A stretch of 38,695 nt of DNA, from NCBI GenBank assembly GCA_017410445.1, contig JAFQQU010000195.1, positions 1 through 38,695 on the forward strand, given 5' to 3'. Under the pieces are notes generated by a model. That model was not told the origin of the DNA. It searched no databases and saw only the letters and a list, made by a program, of their open reading frames with translations. How positions within the stretch are numbered: the stretch's first letter is position 1; the number at the start of each line of letters is the position of its first letter. This document shows, in pieces, positions 1-7,098 of this stretch. This DNA comes from Clostridia bacterium (lineage in GTDB: Bacteria; Bacillota; Clostridia; Christensenellales; Aristaeellaceae). A program made the position numbers and the translations under genes.

Positions 1-222
1 CTTCGCGAGGCCATCAGCAAGCGCATCAGCACGCTGCGCCATCGGGTTCATATGATCATCCCCTACGCGCAGGGCAATATCCTCTCGCTCCTTCATGAAC
101 GGGGACAGATCATCTCCGAGGAATACGGCGCGGAGGGCACAGAGGTCGTCTGCATGCTGGACGGCGCGCTCTATCAGAAGGTAGAGAAGATGATGAAGGG
201 CGGCCTGATTGAACTGGCCTGA
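1..222 (+). CDS. hflX: GTPase HflX, C-terminal fragment
   Basis: Open from the left edge, reading 73 codons to TGA. The visible part has the C-terminal pattern of HflX, the ribosome-associated GTPase that splits stalled 70S ribosomes: an IPYAQGNILSLLHERG stretch followed by EEYGAEGTEV and a final amphipathic segment ending in a small hydrophobic tail. The GTPase G-motifs lie outside the window, so the assignment rests on this tail alone. The next gene starts 30 bases downstream on the same strand with its own ribosome binding site and may be co-transcribed. Confidence 0.72.
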   Translation, partial: LREAISKRISTLRHRVHMIIPYAQGNILSLLHERGQIISEEYGAEGTEVVCMLDGALYQKVEKMMKGGLIELA

Positions 223-252
223 ATCCTATACTAATCAAAGGATGTAGATGGA

Positions 253-951
253 ATGAAACGGAAGGCGATGTGGCTGCTGCTTATGCTGATGCTGCTGACG
301 GTTTTCGGCCCGGCGCAGGCGCAGGCGGACGTTGTATACGAGAGCGACATGATTCTGGTCAACAAGGTGTACGGGCTTCCGTGGGATTACGAACCCAGCG
401 ACCTGACCGAAGCAAACGTCGCTTTCGCCGAAGGCGTGGTGCAGTCCAGAAAGCTCATGAGGGCGGACGCAGCTCTGGCGCTGGAGGACATGTTTGAGGC
501 CGCGCTGGAGGACGGTATCGAGCTGCTGGGCGTATCCGGCTACCGCTCCTACTACACGCAGAAGACCATCTATGAGCGACGGCTTGAGGAAATGGGCGAG
601 AAGCACGTTTCCCGGTACAACGCAAAGCCGGGTCATTCCGAGCATCAGACCGGGCTGGCGATGGACGTCGGCTGTCCGGGCTATACCGACCTGACCGAGC
701 GCTTCGCTAAAACGGACGCCTACAAATGGCTCCGGGAAAACGCCCATCTGTACGGCTTCATCATCCGCTATACCAAGGATGGCGAGGAGGAAACCGGATA
801 CGCCTTCGAGCCCTGGCACGTCCGGTACGTCGGAGACGAGGCGACGGCCATCTGGGAAAGCGGGCTGACGATGGAGGCCTATGTGGAGCGGAAGCTGCGC
901 ATCGCCTCGGGTACGGACAGGCTGCCCAGATTGTACGAACGGGATGAATAG
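253..951 (+). CDS. VanY-family D-alanyl-D-alanine carboxypeptidase (peptidase M15B), exported
   Basis: Zinc D,D-carboxypeptidase that removes the terminal D-alanine from peptidoglycan stem peptides outside the membrane. The 232-residue product begins with a signal peptide (MKRK, then a Leu/Met-rich core, with a probable AQA cleavage site near residues 22-25). The M15B signature is complete: GYRS at 96-99, SEHQTGLAMD at 129-138 giving zinc ligands H131 and D138, and EPWHVR at 186-191 giving the third ligand H189. The AAAGGA site 10 bases upstream supports this start. It lies between hflX and a strong terminator. Housekeeping wall trimming is more likely than glycopeptide resistance, because no vanHAX-type genes are nearby. 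Confidence 0.9.
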   Translation: MKRKAMWLLLMLMLLTVFGPAQAQADVVYESDMILVNKVYGLPWDYEPSDLTEANVAFAEGVVQSRKLMRADAALALEDMFEAALEDGIELLGVSGYRSYYTQKTIYERRLEEMGEKHVSRYNAKPGHSEHQTGLAMDVGCPGYTDLTERFAKTDAYKWLRENAHLYGFIIRYTKDGEEETGYAFEPWHVRYVGDEATAIWESGLTMEAYVERKLRIASGTDRLPRLYERDE

Positions 952-957
952 ATGAAG

Positions 958-1000
958 AAAGCGGTTGCCGCGTTAATTTCGCGCAAGGCAGCCGCTTTTT
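958..1000 (+). terminator. Intrinsic terminator after the D,D-carboxypeptidase
   Basis: Arms 958-969 and 987-998 pair over 12 bp with one G-T wobble, enclosing a short inner GCG/CGC helix, and are followed directly by a T run. It ends the transcript just before the SRP RNA promoter. Confidence 0.85.
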
Positions 1001-1003
1001 ATG

Positions 1004-1032
1004 TTGCAATAGAGAAGAAGCTGTGGTATAAT
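1004..1032 (+). promoter_or_regulatory. Sigma-A promoter of the SRP RNA gene
   Basis: The -35 box TTGCAA (1004-1009) and the perfect -10 box TATAAT (1027-1032) are 17 bp apart. Transcription would start near 1039-1040, exactly where the RNA helix begins. Confidence 0.85.
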
Positions 1033-1039
1033 ACAGCTT

Positions 1040-1174
1040 GTCGCCTGAGTGATGACCACTGGGTTCTGTGCGACGCCATGCCGTGAATCTTGTCAGGGCC
1101 GAGAGGCAGCAGCAATAAGCGGAATTTGGCGTGCGCCGCAGAGTTCCCCCGGTGCGAGCTCAGGTGTTTTTTTT
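1040..1174 (+). ncRNA. ffs: Signal recognition particle RNA (4.5S-like)
   Basis: RNA scaffold of the signal recognition particle; it binds Ffh and directs nascent membrane proteins to FtsY. The conserved helix-8 core is present at 1092-1119: GTCAGG, a GCC stem, a GAGA tetraloop (1101-1104, GNRA class), GGC, then AGCAGC and TAAG. The flanks fold back as one long rod: CCTGAG (1044-1049) pairs with CTCAGG (1159-1164), ACTGGG with CCCGGT, CTGTG with CGCAG, and ACGCC with GGCGT. An eight-T run (1167-1174) ends it. About 130 nucleotides with no Alu-type 5' domain makes this the short bacterial type. An apparent reading frame across the 3' half is an artefact. Confidence 0.88.
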
Positions 1175-1205
1175 ATACTCATTTTCAGAATGCGGAGGGA
1201 GACGG

Positions 1206-1781
1206 ATGGCGCGGGGAATCATTCTCTTCGGCGGCATGGGCGTGGGCGATACGACGCTGGGGAAAGCGGTCGCCGGGGCGCTCGGATGGCCGCATATTGA
1301 TCTGGACGACTATATCTGGATGTGGGATACGCCGCTGCCGTTTACGAAGACCCGGCCGAGGGACGAAAAGATCGCCATGCTGAGGGAAGCGATTTCACAT
1401 CATCCGCATTTTGTGATGTCCGGCTCGATGTTCAGCTTCCGGAAGGAATTTGAACCGTGCTTTGATATGGCCGTCTTCCTGACCGCATCGCGGGAGGCGC
1501 GCGCCGAACGCATCAGAAGCCGCGAACTTCGGAGATGGGGCGCGCGCGTGCTGCCCGGCGGGGATATGTATGAGGCGGCGGGCTCCATTCATAGAGATTA
1601 TATGGAATGCGTCCGCAGCTACGACGAGGGGCCGGAGGAGCTGTTCTCGCGGGCGCAGCATGAGAAGTGGATCGGCGAGCTTCCCTGTCCGGTGCTGAGG
1701 CTGGACGGAGAGAGGCCTGTTCAAGAAAATGTGAATCGGGTAATCGGAGCGTACGGGTCGATCTGCGGGAAGAGGGACTGA
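1206..1781 (+). CDS. P-loop nucleotide kinase-like protein with non-canonical Walker A
   Basis: A 191-residue protein with the layout of small-molecule P-loop kinases (adenylate/shikimate kinase-like): an N-terminal strand and glycine loop (GGMGVGDTTLGK, residues 9-20), a switch region HIDLDDYIW (30-38), a VMSGSMF strand and an R-rich lid-like segment. The Walker A lysine is replaced by aspartate (G14-D15-T16-T17). I recall related clostridial proteins with GSGTTTLG at this place, so a missing lysine may be a family trait. Substrate unknown. Start chosen at ATG 1206 because GGAGGG lies 6 bases upstream; an in-frame upstream extension would run through the SRP RNA. It is probably read from leak-through or a promoter near 1174 (TATACT). 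Confidence 0.7.
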   Translation: MARGIILFGGMGVGDTTLGKAVAGALGWPHIDLDDYIWMWDTPLPFTKTRPRDEKIAMLREAISHHPHFVMSGSMFSFRKEFEPCFDMAVFLTASREARAERIRSRELRRWGARVLPGGDMYEAAGSIHRDYMECVRSYDEGPEELFSRAQHEKWIGELPCPVLRLDGERPVQENVNRVIGAYGSICGKRD

Positions 1782-1826
1782 TGCGGACGGTATGCAATGG
1801 AATTCAGAGATGGATTCATTTTCGCT

Positions 1827-1850
1827 CCTTCCGGACGGATTGCCGGAAGG
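1827..1850. other. Perfect 8-bp hairpin in the gap before glyA
   Basis: CCTTCCGG (1827-1834) and CCGGAAGG (1843-1850) form a perfect stem with an 8-base loop about 45 bases after the kinase-like gene. There is no T run, so at most it is a weak terminator or RNA-stabilising hairpin. The rest of 1782-1999 is AT-rich and shows no coding signal. Confidence 0.4.
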
Positions 1851-1962
1851 CTGCGGGTGGTTTGTAAGAAATGCTGTGGAAGATGGAATACGTTTCATAA
1901 AATGAATGAAAAATGTGAAATATGAGCCTGATTTGCATGGTTCCGTGACTGGAATCCTGCAT

Positions 1963-1989
1963 ATTCCGTCGCTTTAGCGGAATCTTTTA
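1963..1989 (+). terminator. Weak terminator-like hairpin upstream of glyA
   Basis: ATTCCG (1963-1968) pairs with CGGAAT (1978-1983), followed by CTTTTAT. The stem is only 6 bp. It precedes the glyA promoter, so it would end transcription from the kinase-like gene. Confidence 0.4.
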
Positions 1990-1999
1990 TGGATATGCG

Positions 2000-2028
2000 T
2001 TGAAACTTAACTTGCAGGATGTTAAAAT
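2000..2028 (+). promoter_or_regulatory. Sigma-A promoter of glyA
   Basis: TTGAAA (2000-2005) and TAAAAT (2023-2028) are separated by 17 bp. The predicted start near 2035 leaves a short leader with AAGGAGG at 2052-2058, ten bases before the ATG. No riboswitch-like structure fits in this leader. Confidence 0.7.
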
Positions 2029-2067
2029 AAATATTACATTTTTCGATTCTTAAGGAGGCCGTTCCTC

Positions 2068-3306
2068 ATGATTGATCTTGAAACCGTACGCCTTGCAGAC
2101 CCGGAAGTCGCCGAGGCGATGGGTCTTGAATTGAAGCGTCAGCGCGAGCATATCGAGCTGATTGCTTCGGAAAACTTTGTAAGCCCCGCTGTTCTGGCGG
2201 CGATGGGTTCCCATCTGACCAATAAATACGCCGAGGGCTATCCCGGAAAGCGTTACTACGGCGGCTGCGAATGCGTTGATATCGTGGAGAAGCTGGCCAT
2301 CAAGCGCGCGAAGGCCCTCTTCGGCGCCGAGCATGCAAACGTTCAGCCCCATTCCGGCGCGCAGGCCAATCTGGCGGTCTATTTCGCGCTGCTCAATCCC
2401 GGCGACACCATTCTGGGTATGAACCTGAATCACGGCGGCCATCTGACTCACGGCAGCCCCGTGAATATGTCCGGCAAGTATTTCAATATCGTTCCTTACG
2501 GCGTGAGCGAGAAGGATGAGAAGATCGACTACGACGAGCTGCGCAGGCTGGCCAACGAAGTCAAGCCCAAGCTGATCGTCGCCGGCGCTTCCGCCTATCC
2601 GCGCACGATTGATTTCGCCGCTTTCCGCTCCATCGCGGACGAGGTGGGCGCGCTGTTCATGGTGGACATGGCGCACATCGCCGGTCTGGTTGCCGCGGGC
2701 GAGCATCCTAATCCCGTGCCCTATGCCGACATTGTCACCACCACCACCCACAAGACTCTGCGCGGCCCGCGCGGCGGCATGATTCTTTGCCGCAAGGAGC
2801 TGGGCAAAGCCATCGACAAGGGCATCTTCCCCGGCACGCAGGGCGGCCCGCTGATGCATGTCATCGCCGGCAAGGCCGTATGCTTCCAGGAAGCCATGCA
2901 GCCCGCCTTCCGCGAGTATCAGCACCAGATCATCCTGAACGCCCGCGCCATGGCTGATGCGTTCACCGCGCGCGGCATCAAGCTGGTTTCCGGAGGCACC
3001 GACAATCACCTGATGCTTCTGAACCTGACCGATACCGGCGTTACCGGCAAGGAGCTGGAAGGCCTGCTGGTCCGCGCCAACATCACCGTCAACAAGAATA
3101 CCATTCCCTTCGAGACCCAGTCTCCCTTCATCACCAGCGGCATCCGCGTCGGCACGCCCGCTGTCACCAGCCGCGGCATGAAGGAAGCGGAGATGGTTGT
3201 CATCGCCAACTTGATCGCCGACGTCATCGAGAAGGGCGAGGCTGTTCTTCCTGAGGTTCAGAAGAAGGTTCTCGAGCTGTGCGCCCAGTTCCCGCTGTAC
3301 GAATAA
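2068..3306 (+). CDS. glyA: Serine hydroxymethyltransferase
   Basis: PLP enzyme converting serine and tetrahydrofolate to glycine and 5,10-methylene-tetrahydrofolate in the cytosol; the main one-carbon source of the cell. At 412 residues it is full length (E. coli GlyA is 417). Diagnostic segments: [11 protein letters not shown] near residue 30, the [11 protein letters not shown] loop, HGSPVN, and the PLP-lysine motif [14 protein letters not shown] with lysine 229, the same number as in E. coli. AAGGAGG sits before the start. It is transcribed alone, between its own promoter and a strong terminator. Confidence 0.98.
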   Translation: MIDLETVRLADPEVAEAMGLELKRQREHIELIASENFVSPAVLAAMGSHLTNKYAEGYPGKRYYGGCECVDIVEKLAIKRAKALFGAEHANVQPHSGAQANLAVYFALLNPGDTILGMNLNHGGHLTHGSPVNMSGKYFNIVPYGVSEKDEKIDYDELRRLANEVKPKLIVAGASAYPRTIDFAAFRSIADEVGALFMVDMAHIAGLVAAGEHPNPVPYADIVTTTTHKTLRGPRGGMILCRKELGKAIDKGIFPGTQGGPLMHVIAGKAVCFQEAMQPAFREYQHQIILNARAMADAFTARGIKLVSGGTDNHLMLLNLTDTGVTGKELEGLLVRANITVNKNTIPFETQSPFITSGIRVGTPAVTSRGMKEAEMVVIANLIADVIEKGEAVLPEVQKKVLELCAQFPLYE

Positions 3307-3319
3307 CATGTTTTTTCTG

Positions 3320-3351
3320 CCGCTGCGTCCCGTCCGGATGCGGCGGTTTTT
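3320..3351 (+). terminator. Intrinsic terminator of glyA
   Basis: Arms 3320-3330 and 3336-3346 pair over 11 bp with two G-T wobbles around a 5-base loop; TTTTT follows at 3347-3351. Confidence 0.88.
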
Positions 3352-3352
3352 C

Positions 3353-3381
3353 TTTACATTCGACGGGAAATGTGATATCCT
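3353..3381 (+). promoter_or_regulatory. Probable sigma-A promoter of the unknown propeller-like gene
   Basis: TTTACA (3353-3358) and TATCCT (3376-3381) are 17 bp apart, directly after the glyA terminator. The start would be near 3388, with AAAAGGAGG before the ATG at 3420. Confidence 0.6.
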
Positions 3382-3419
3382 GTTCGCAGAATCGGTGATT
3401 CTCAAAAGGAGGACGTATC

Positions 3420-4496
3420 ATGAATACTGCAAATCTTCCCAAAACCATTTATTCGGGCCATTGGAAATGCGGACACTGCCAGGGCATCGCGGTCGATACG
3501 AAGCGCGAGTATATCTATTATTCCTTTACCACGGCGCTGGTCAAGACCGACCTTCAGGGCAATCTGATCGGCACAGTGACCGGTCTTCTGGGCCATCTGG
3601 GCTGCATCGAATTCAACGATGCGGACGGCCGCGTATACGGTTCGCTTGAATACAAAAATGATTCCATTGGCAAAGGCATCCTCAAGACCATCGGCAGCAG
3701 CGCTGAAATTGAGAACGCCTTCTATATCGCCATTTTCGACGTCGACAAGATCGACCGCGTGGGCATGGACGCCTGCGACAGCGGTGTGATGAAGGCGGTC
3801 TGGCTGAAGGAAGTCGTCGATGATTATCTGGCGGCTGTTAACTGCGGAGGGCGCGAACTGGAGCACCGGCTCGGCTGCAGCGGCATCGACGGAACCAGCT
3901 TCGGCCCCATGCCGGGCAGCATGGATCATAAGCAGTATCTGTTCGTGACCTACGGCGTGTACGGCGACGTAGAGCGCGGGGACAACGACCATCAGGTGAT
4001 CCTCTGCTACGATACGGAGAACTGGGCGCAGTATGAGACGGCGCTGACTCAGTCTGCCATGCACAAAAACGGCCCCGCTGCGCCGGACAGAAAGTTCTTC
4101 GTCTATACCGGCAATACCAACTGGGGCGTTCAGAACCTGGAATACGACGCCAATACCAACACCTTCCTGATGGCGGTCTACCGCGGTCAGAAGGAGAGCT
4201 TCCCGAACTATACCTTCTTCGCGGTGGACGCCGCCAAGGCGCCGGTCAAGGGCGAGCTGAAGGGCGTTCCCTATCAGGCGGAGGGTGAACTCCTCACCCT
4301 GGCGGAGATGGGAGAAGCCGATGAAAAGACCGGCGTGCGCGGCTGGAACTACAAATACGGCACCACCGGCATGCATTCCTTCGGCGACGGATATTTCTAT
4401 GTTTCCTACGACGGCCGGGATGAAAACGGCTGGGATACCAAAGTAAAGCTGTGCAGATGGAGCGATGAAAAGGCGCTGGAGCCGGTTGAGGAATAA
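3420..4496 (+). CDS. Conserved-looking protein of unknown function, propeller-like
   Basis: 358 residues, no signal peptide or membrane segment, strong AAAAGGAGG site. I do not recognise a named family. The sequence shows repeated short beta segments with aromatic endings (REYIYYSF, GRVYGSL, KQYLFVTYG, KFFVYTG, TFLMAVY, NYTFFAVD, GYFYVSY), suggesting a beta-propeller or similar all-beta fold. An early cluster HWKCGHCQG (residues 14-22) carries two Cys and two His in a possible metal-binding arrangement, and GTTGMHSFGDGYFYVSYDGRD lies near the C-terminus. It stands alone between a promoter and hairpins. A sugar-processing or lactonase-like role is conceivable but unsupported. Confidence 0.75.
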   Translation: MNTANLPKTIYSGHWKCGHCQGIAVDTKREYIYYSFTTALVKTDLQGNLIGTVTGLLGHLGCIEFNDADGRVYGSLEYKNDSIGKGILKTIGSSAEIENAFYIAIFDVDKIDRVGMDACDSGVMKAVWLKEVVDDYLAAVNCGGRELEHRLGCSGIDGTSFGPMPGSMDHKQYLFVTYGVYGDVERGDNDHQVILCYDTENWAQYETALTQSAMHKNGPAAPDRKFFVYTGNTNWGVQNLEYDANTNTFLMAVYRGQKESFPNYTFFAVDAAKAPVKGELKGVPYQAEGELLTLAEMGEADEKTGVRGWNYKYGTTGMHSFGDGYFYVSYDGRDENGWDTKVKLCRWSDEKALEPVEE

Positions 4497-4636
4497 ACGG
4501 CCTTTGGATGTCGCCGCGGTTTCCGATGAAGGAGGAAAAGGCATCTTAAGAGGAGGCGCGGGGACGCAGCAGACCGGGGCGAACGCAGCCGTGATCCTGC
4601 GTGCCGCCGCATGTTCATCAAAGCGGGGAAGAAATC

Positions 4637-4660
4637 GCGCCCGATGGTGTGATCGGGCGC
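4637..4660. other. Perfect 9-bp hairpin downstream of the unknown gene
   Basis: GCGCCCGAT (4637-4645) and ATCGGGCGC (4652-4660) pair perfectly across a 6-base loop. No T run follows, so termination is uncertain. The surrounding 4497-4726 has no ribosome binding site or credible gene. Confidence 0.5.
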
Positions 4661-4726
4661 ACGTTTGCGCAGAAGCCGATGACATGAATGGTCAATGCGG
4701 AGAAACGAAAAGCAACAGAATCAATA

Positions 4727-4761
4727 AAACCGGCGCGAGGCAAGCAGCTTCGCGCCGGTTT
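4727..4761. terminator. Bidirectional terminator between convergent genes
   Basis: AAACCGGCGCGA (4727-4738) and TCGCGCCGGTTT (4750-4761) form a perfect 12-bp stem with an 11-base loop. The minus-strand reading ends in TTTTATT, the better tail, so it mainly ends the cysK operon; it can also stop the plus-strand gene. Confidence 0.85.
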
Positions 4762-4766
4762 GTATG

Positions 4767-5987
4767 TTATCCGAGCGGATTGTTGTGCGTTTCGGCGAGG
4801 AAGTTCTCGCCGTTCCAGCGGACGAGGAGGCCTTCGGCTTTTTCGTATCTGTTGTCCTCGAAGACAAACTGCGCTTCCGCCTCTTTGCTTATGATCGAAT
4901 AGACCGCCGCGCCGTAGGGAACGGATCCGAAAACGTTGTTCCGTACGATGATCGATCCGTTTTCGGTGTCATGCGGCATGCGCCAGATAAAGAGATGGTG
5001 GCCCATCGGTTGCGGCCAGATTTCCGAGCGGCGGGGCGGCGTTTCGTCCTGCAGGGAGAAGCCTTCACCCGCGCCGATGCAGACGTTGTTCTCAAACCGC
5101 ACGCCTACGCCTACCTTGTCGCGCGCCTCATAGGCGGCCATGCCGTAGTTTTTGAAGGTGTTCCCGCGATAGACCACGTTGACCGCGAGACCCGCATCTT
5201 CGCCCGGGCCCTGATGGGTGACGCAGGAATCGTAAATCTGATCAAAGAGGCAGTCTTCGACGAGGAAGTTCTCGCCGCTCTGCCAGCATTCAACGCCGTT
5301 GCCGAAGCGGATTTTGAGCGGCTTGCTCCAGACCTTGCCGCCGATGTAACGGAATTCGCAGCGGCGGAAGGCGACGTCGTGGGGGCTGGTCTCGCCGTAG
5401 CCGTGAACGCCGCTGTTGATGAAGGCGAGATCTTCGAAGACGGCATGCGCCGGGCAGGAGACCATATGGCGATGGCCGTAAACAGCGGCTTCGATGGAGG
5501 CGTGCAGCAGCGCGGGATTTCCTTTGGAATACAGCAGGAGGCGGGCTTCATCCGGCAGATCAAATTCGCCGTCGCTTCCGAGGAAGGTGAAATGCCAGCG
5601 GTCCTGCTTTATGAGCTCATCCTCTTCCCATGCGAGCACGCCGCAGCTGCCGTCCTCAAAGATGATGTTGCCAGGTTCAGTTTCGAAATGAAAGGAGCAC
5701 ATCCAGACGTTTTCGCGGATTTCCGTCCACCATTCCGGATTGGAAACCTGAACGGAGCCGCAGAATACCGGCTTTTCGCCCTCGCCGTATGCGCCGGCAC
5801 AGATGGGCGCGTCCGAGGAGCCTGCGGGAAGCTCGAGGACGTCCCGGAAGAAGGAGCCGCGCCTGAAGAGGATGCGGTCGCCGGGCAGAATGGTCAGGCT
5901 TCGCCAGCTGGAAACGGCATTTTCGGGGGAGCGGCCGTCGGCGTTCGGACATGCCGCGCGGCTGTCCACATAATACGTATTGGCCAT
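4767..5987 (-). CDS. Right-handed parallel beta-helix protein
   Basis: 406 residues. It opens with YYVDSRAACPNADGRSPENA and a PGDRILFRRGSFF segment, the usual entry to pectate-lyase-like right-handed beta-helix proteins. The body repeats helix rungs such as FRRCEFRYIGG, VEDCLFDQIYDSCVTHQG, VVYRGNTFKNYG, FENNVCIGAG and VRNNVFGSVPYG. These folds are mostly polysaccharide lyases, hydrolases or epimerases; no catalytic class can be assigned by eye. No signal peptide, so cytoplasmic. The start is ATG 5987, with AAAGGAGG just upstream; a longer frame would overlap cysK. It follows cysK by 25 bases and is probably co-transcribed, an odd pairing. Confidence 0.8.
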   Translation of the reverse strand: MANTYYVDSRAACPNADGRSPENAVSSWRSLTILPGDRILFRRGSFFRDVLELPAGSSDAPICAGAYGEGEKPVFCGSVQVSNPEWWTEIRENVWMCSFHFETEPGNIIFEDGSCGVLAWEEDELIKQDRWHFTFLGSDGEFDLPDEARLLLYSKGNPALLHASIEAAVYGHRHMVSCPAHAVFEDLAFINSGVHGYGETSPHDVAFRRCEFRYIGGKVWSKPLKIRFGNGVECWQSGENFLVEDCLFDQIYDSCVTHQGPGEDAGLAVNVVYRGNTFKNYGMAAYEARDKVGVGVRFENNVCIGAGEGFSLQDETPPRRSEIWPQPMGHHLFIWRMPHDTENGSIIVRNNVFGSVPYGAAVYSIISKEAEAQFVFEDNRYEKAEGLLVRWNGENFLAETHNNPLG

Positions 5988-6012
5988 GAGAGGTCCTCCT
6001 TTGTGCGGAAAA

Positions 6013-6942
6013 TCAGTCCCCGAACATGGGGGTGGAGAGGTAGCGGTCGCCGGTGTCGGGCAGCAGCGCGACGATGGTCTTTCCGGCGTTTTCGGACCGC
6101 TGAGCGAGCAGCATGGCCGCATGGAGCGCCGCGCCGGAGGTGATGCCGGTCAAGATGCCTTCGCTTCGGGCCATCTCGCGGCCGGCAGCATAGGCTTCTT
6201 CCTCGGTGACGGGGATGATTTCATCGATGACGGAACGGTTCAGCGTGTCGGGCACGAAGTTTGCTCCGATGCCCTGAAGCCCGTGCGGGCCTGCCTTGCC
6301 GCCGGAGAGCAGAGGGGAGGCAGCGGGCTCGACCGCGACGATGCGAACTTCGGGATTCTGCTCCTTCAGGTATTTGCCCGTGCCGCTCAGCGTTCCGCCG
6401 GTGCCGACGCCCGCGACGAAGATATCCACCTGGCCTTCGGTGTCCGCCCAGATTTCCGGGCCGGTGGTCGCATAGTGGGCGGCAGGATTGGCGGGATTGA
6501 CGAACTGGCCGGGAATGAAGCTGTTTGGCGTCTCGCGGGCCAGCTGTTCGGCCTTTTCAATGGCGCCGGTCATGCCTTTTGCGCCCTCGGTGAGCACCAG
6601 CTTTGCGCCGTATGCGCGCAGCAGGCTGATGCGCTCCTGACTCATGGTGTCCGGCATGGTCAGAACGACCTGATAGCCGCGCGAGGCGGCGACGGCGGCC
6701 AGACCGATGCCGGTGTTTCCGCTGGTCGGCTCGATGATGACCGCGCCGGGCTGAATAAGGCCGCGGGCCTCGGCGTCGTTGAGCATGAAGAGCGCGATGC
6801 GGTCTTTGGCGGACCCGGCGGGGTTGAGATATTCAAGCTTTGCAAGAACAGAGGCGTTCAGCTGATGAGCGGTTTTAAGGTTGTTCAGCTCGAGGAGCGG
6901 GGTATGTCCGACGAGCTCGGAGATGGATTTTGCGATTTTCAT
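6013..6942 (-). CDS. cysK: Cysteine synthase (O-acetylserine sulfhydrylase)
   Basis: PLP enzyme making cysteine from O-acetylserine and sulfide. 309 residues, typical length. Motifs: VGHTPLLEL near the N-terminus, the PLP-lysine site NPAGSAKDR with lysine 46, substrate loop PTSGNTGIGLA, phosphate-binding GTGGTLSGTG, and C-terminal GITSGAAL plus LLPDTGDRYLST. First gene of its transcript, with a near-consensus promoter containing a tandem repeat; the beta-helix gene follows. CysK and CysM cannot be separated with complete certainty, but the ISELVGHTPLLEL and GDRYLST segments fit CysK. Confidence 0.96.
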   Translation of the reverse strand: MKIAKSISELVGHTPLLELNNLKTAHQLNASVLAKLEYLNPAGSAKDRIALFMLNDAEARGLIQPGAVIIEPTSGNTGIGLAAVAASRGYQVVLTMPDTMSQERISLLRAYGAKLVLTEGAKGMTGAIEKAEQLARETPNSFIPGQFVNPANPAAHYATTGPEIWADTEGQVDIFVAGVGTGGTLSGTGKYLKEQNPEVRIVAVEPAASPLLSGGKAGPHGLQGIGANFVPDTLNRSVIDEIIPVTEEEAYAAGREMARSEGILTGITSGAALHAAMLLAQRSENAGKTIVALLPDTGDRYLSTPMFGD

Positions 6943-6970
6943 GATGCAGTCAGCTCCATAAAATGATTTA

Positions 6971-6995
6971 TACTCCGGATGATACTCCGGAATGA
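6971..6995. repeat. Tandem repeat over the cysK -10 region
   Basis: TACTCCGGATGA (6971-6982) is followed at once by TACTCCGGAATGA (6983-6995), with one inserted base. Each copy holds the TCCGGA palindrome. The pair spans the -10 box and start site of the cysK promoter, where a repressor would block transcription. The cognate regulator is not in the window. Confidence 0.6.
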
Positions 6996-7007
6996 TGGGC
7001 TTGTCAA
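6979..7007 (-). promoter_or_regulatory. Sigma-A promoter of cysK
   Basis: On the minus strand TTGACA (7007-7002) and TATCAT (6984-6979) are separated by 17 bp. The -35 box is consensus. The -10 box lies within a tandem repeat, a likely regulatory target. Confidence 0.85.
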
Positions 7008-7027
7008 TGCCTTTTTGCGGGCGCTGC

Positions 7028-7056
7028 TTGACAGGGGCGGCGCAGGGCGATATACT
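7028..7056 (+). promoter_or_regulatory. Sigma-A promoter of the FAD oxidoreductase
   Basis: TTGACA (7028-7033) and TATACT (7051-7056) are 17 bp apart, a near-perfect promoter. It diverges from the cysK promoter with only about 20 bp between the two -35 boxes. Confidence 0.9.
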
Positions 7057-7098
7057 TTATGTGTATGTTAAGAATGTTTTGAGGGAGAGGTGTCCTGC

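Noticed and set aside
1782..2067. Glycine, SAM or folate riboswitch before glyA
   Set aside because: None of the conserved cores is visible, and the promoter at 2000-2028 leaves only about 33 bases of leader.
2050..3405. Minus-strand open frame opposite glyA
   Set aside because: Antisense shadow of a well-conserved gene; starts at no ribosome binding site and resembles no family.
4465..4902. Plus-strand small open frames between the unknown gene and the beta-helix gene
   Set aside because: They overlap hairpins and the antisense end of the beta-helix gene and lack ribosome binding sites.
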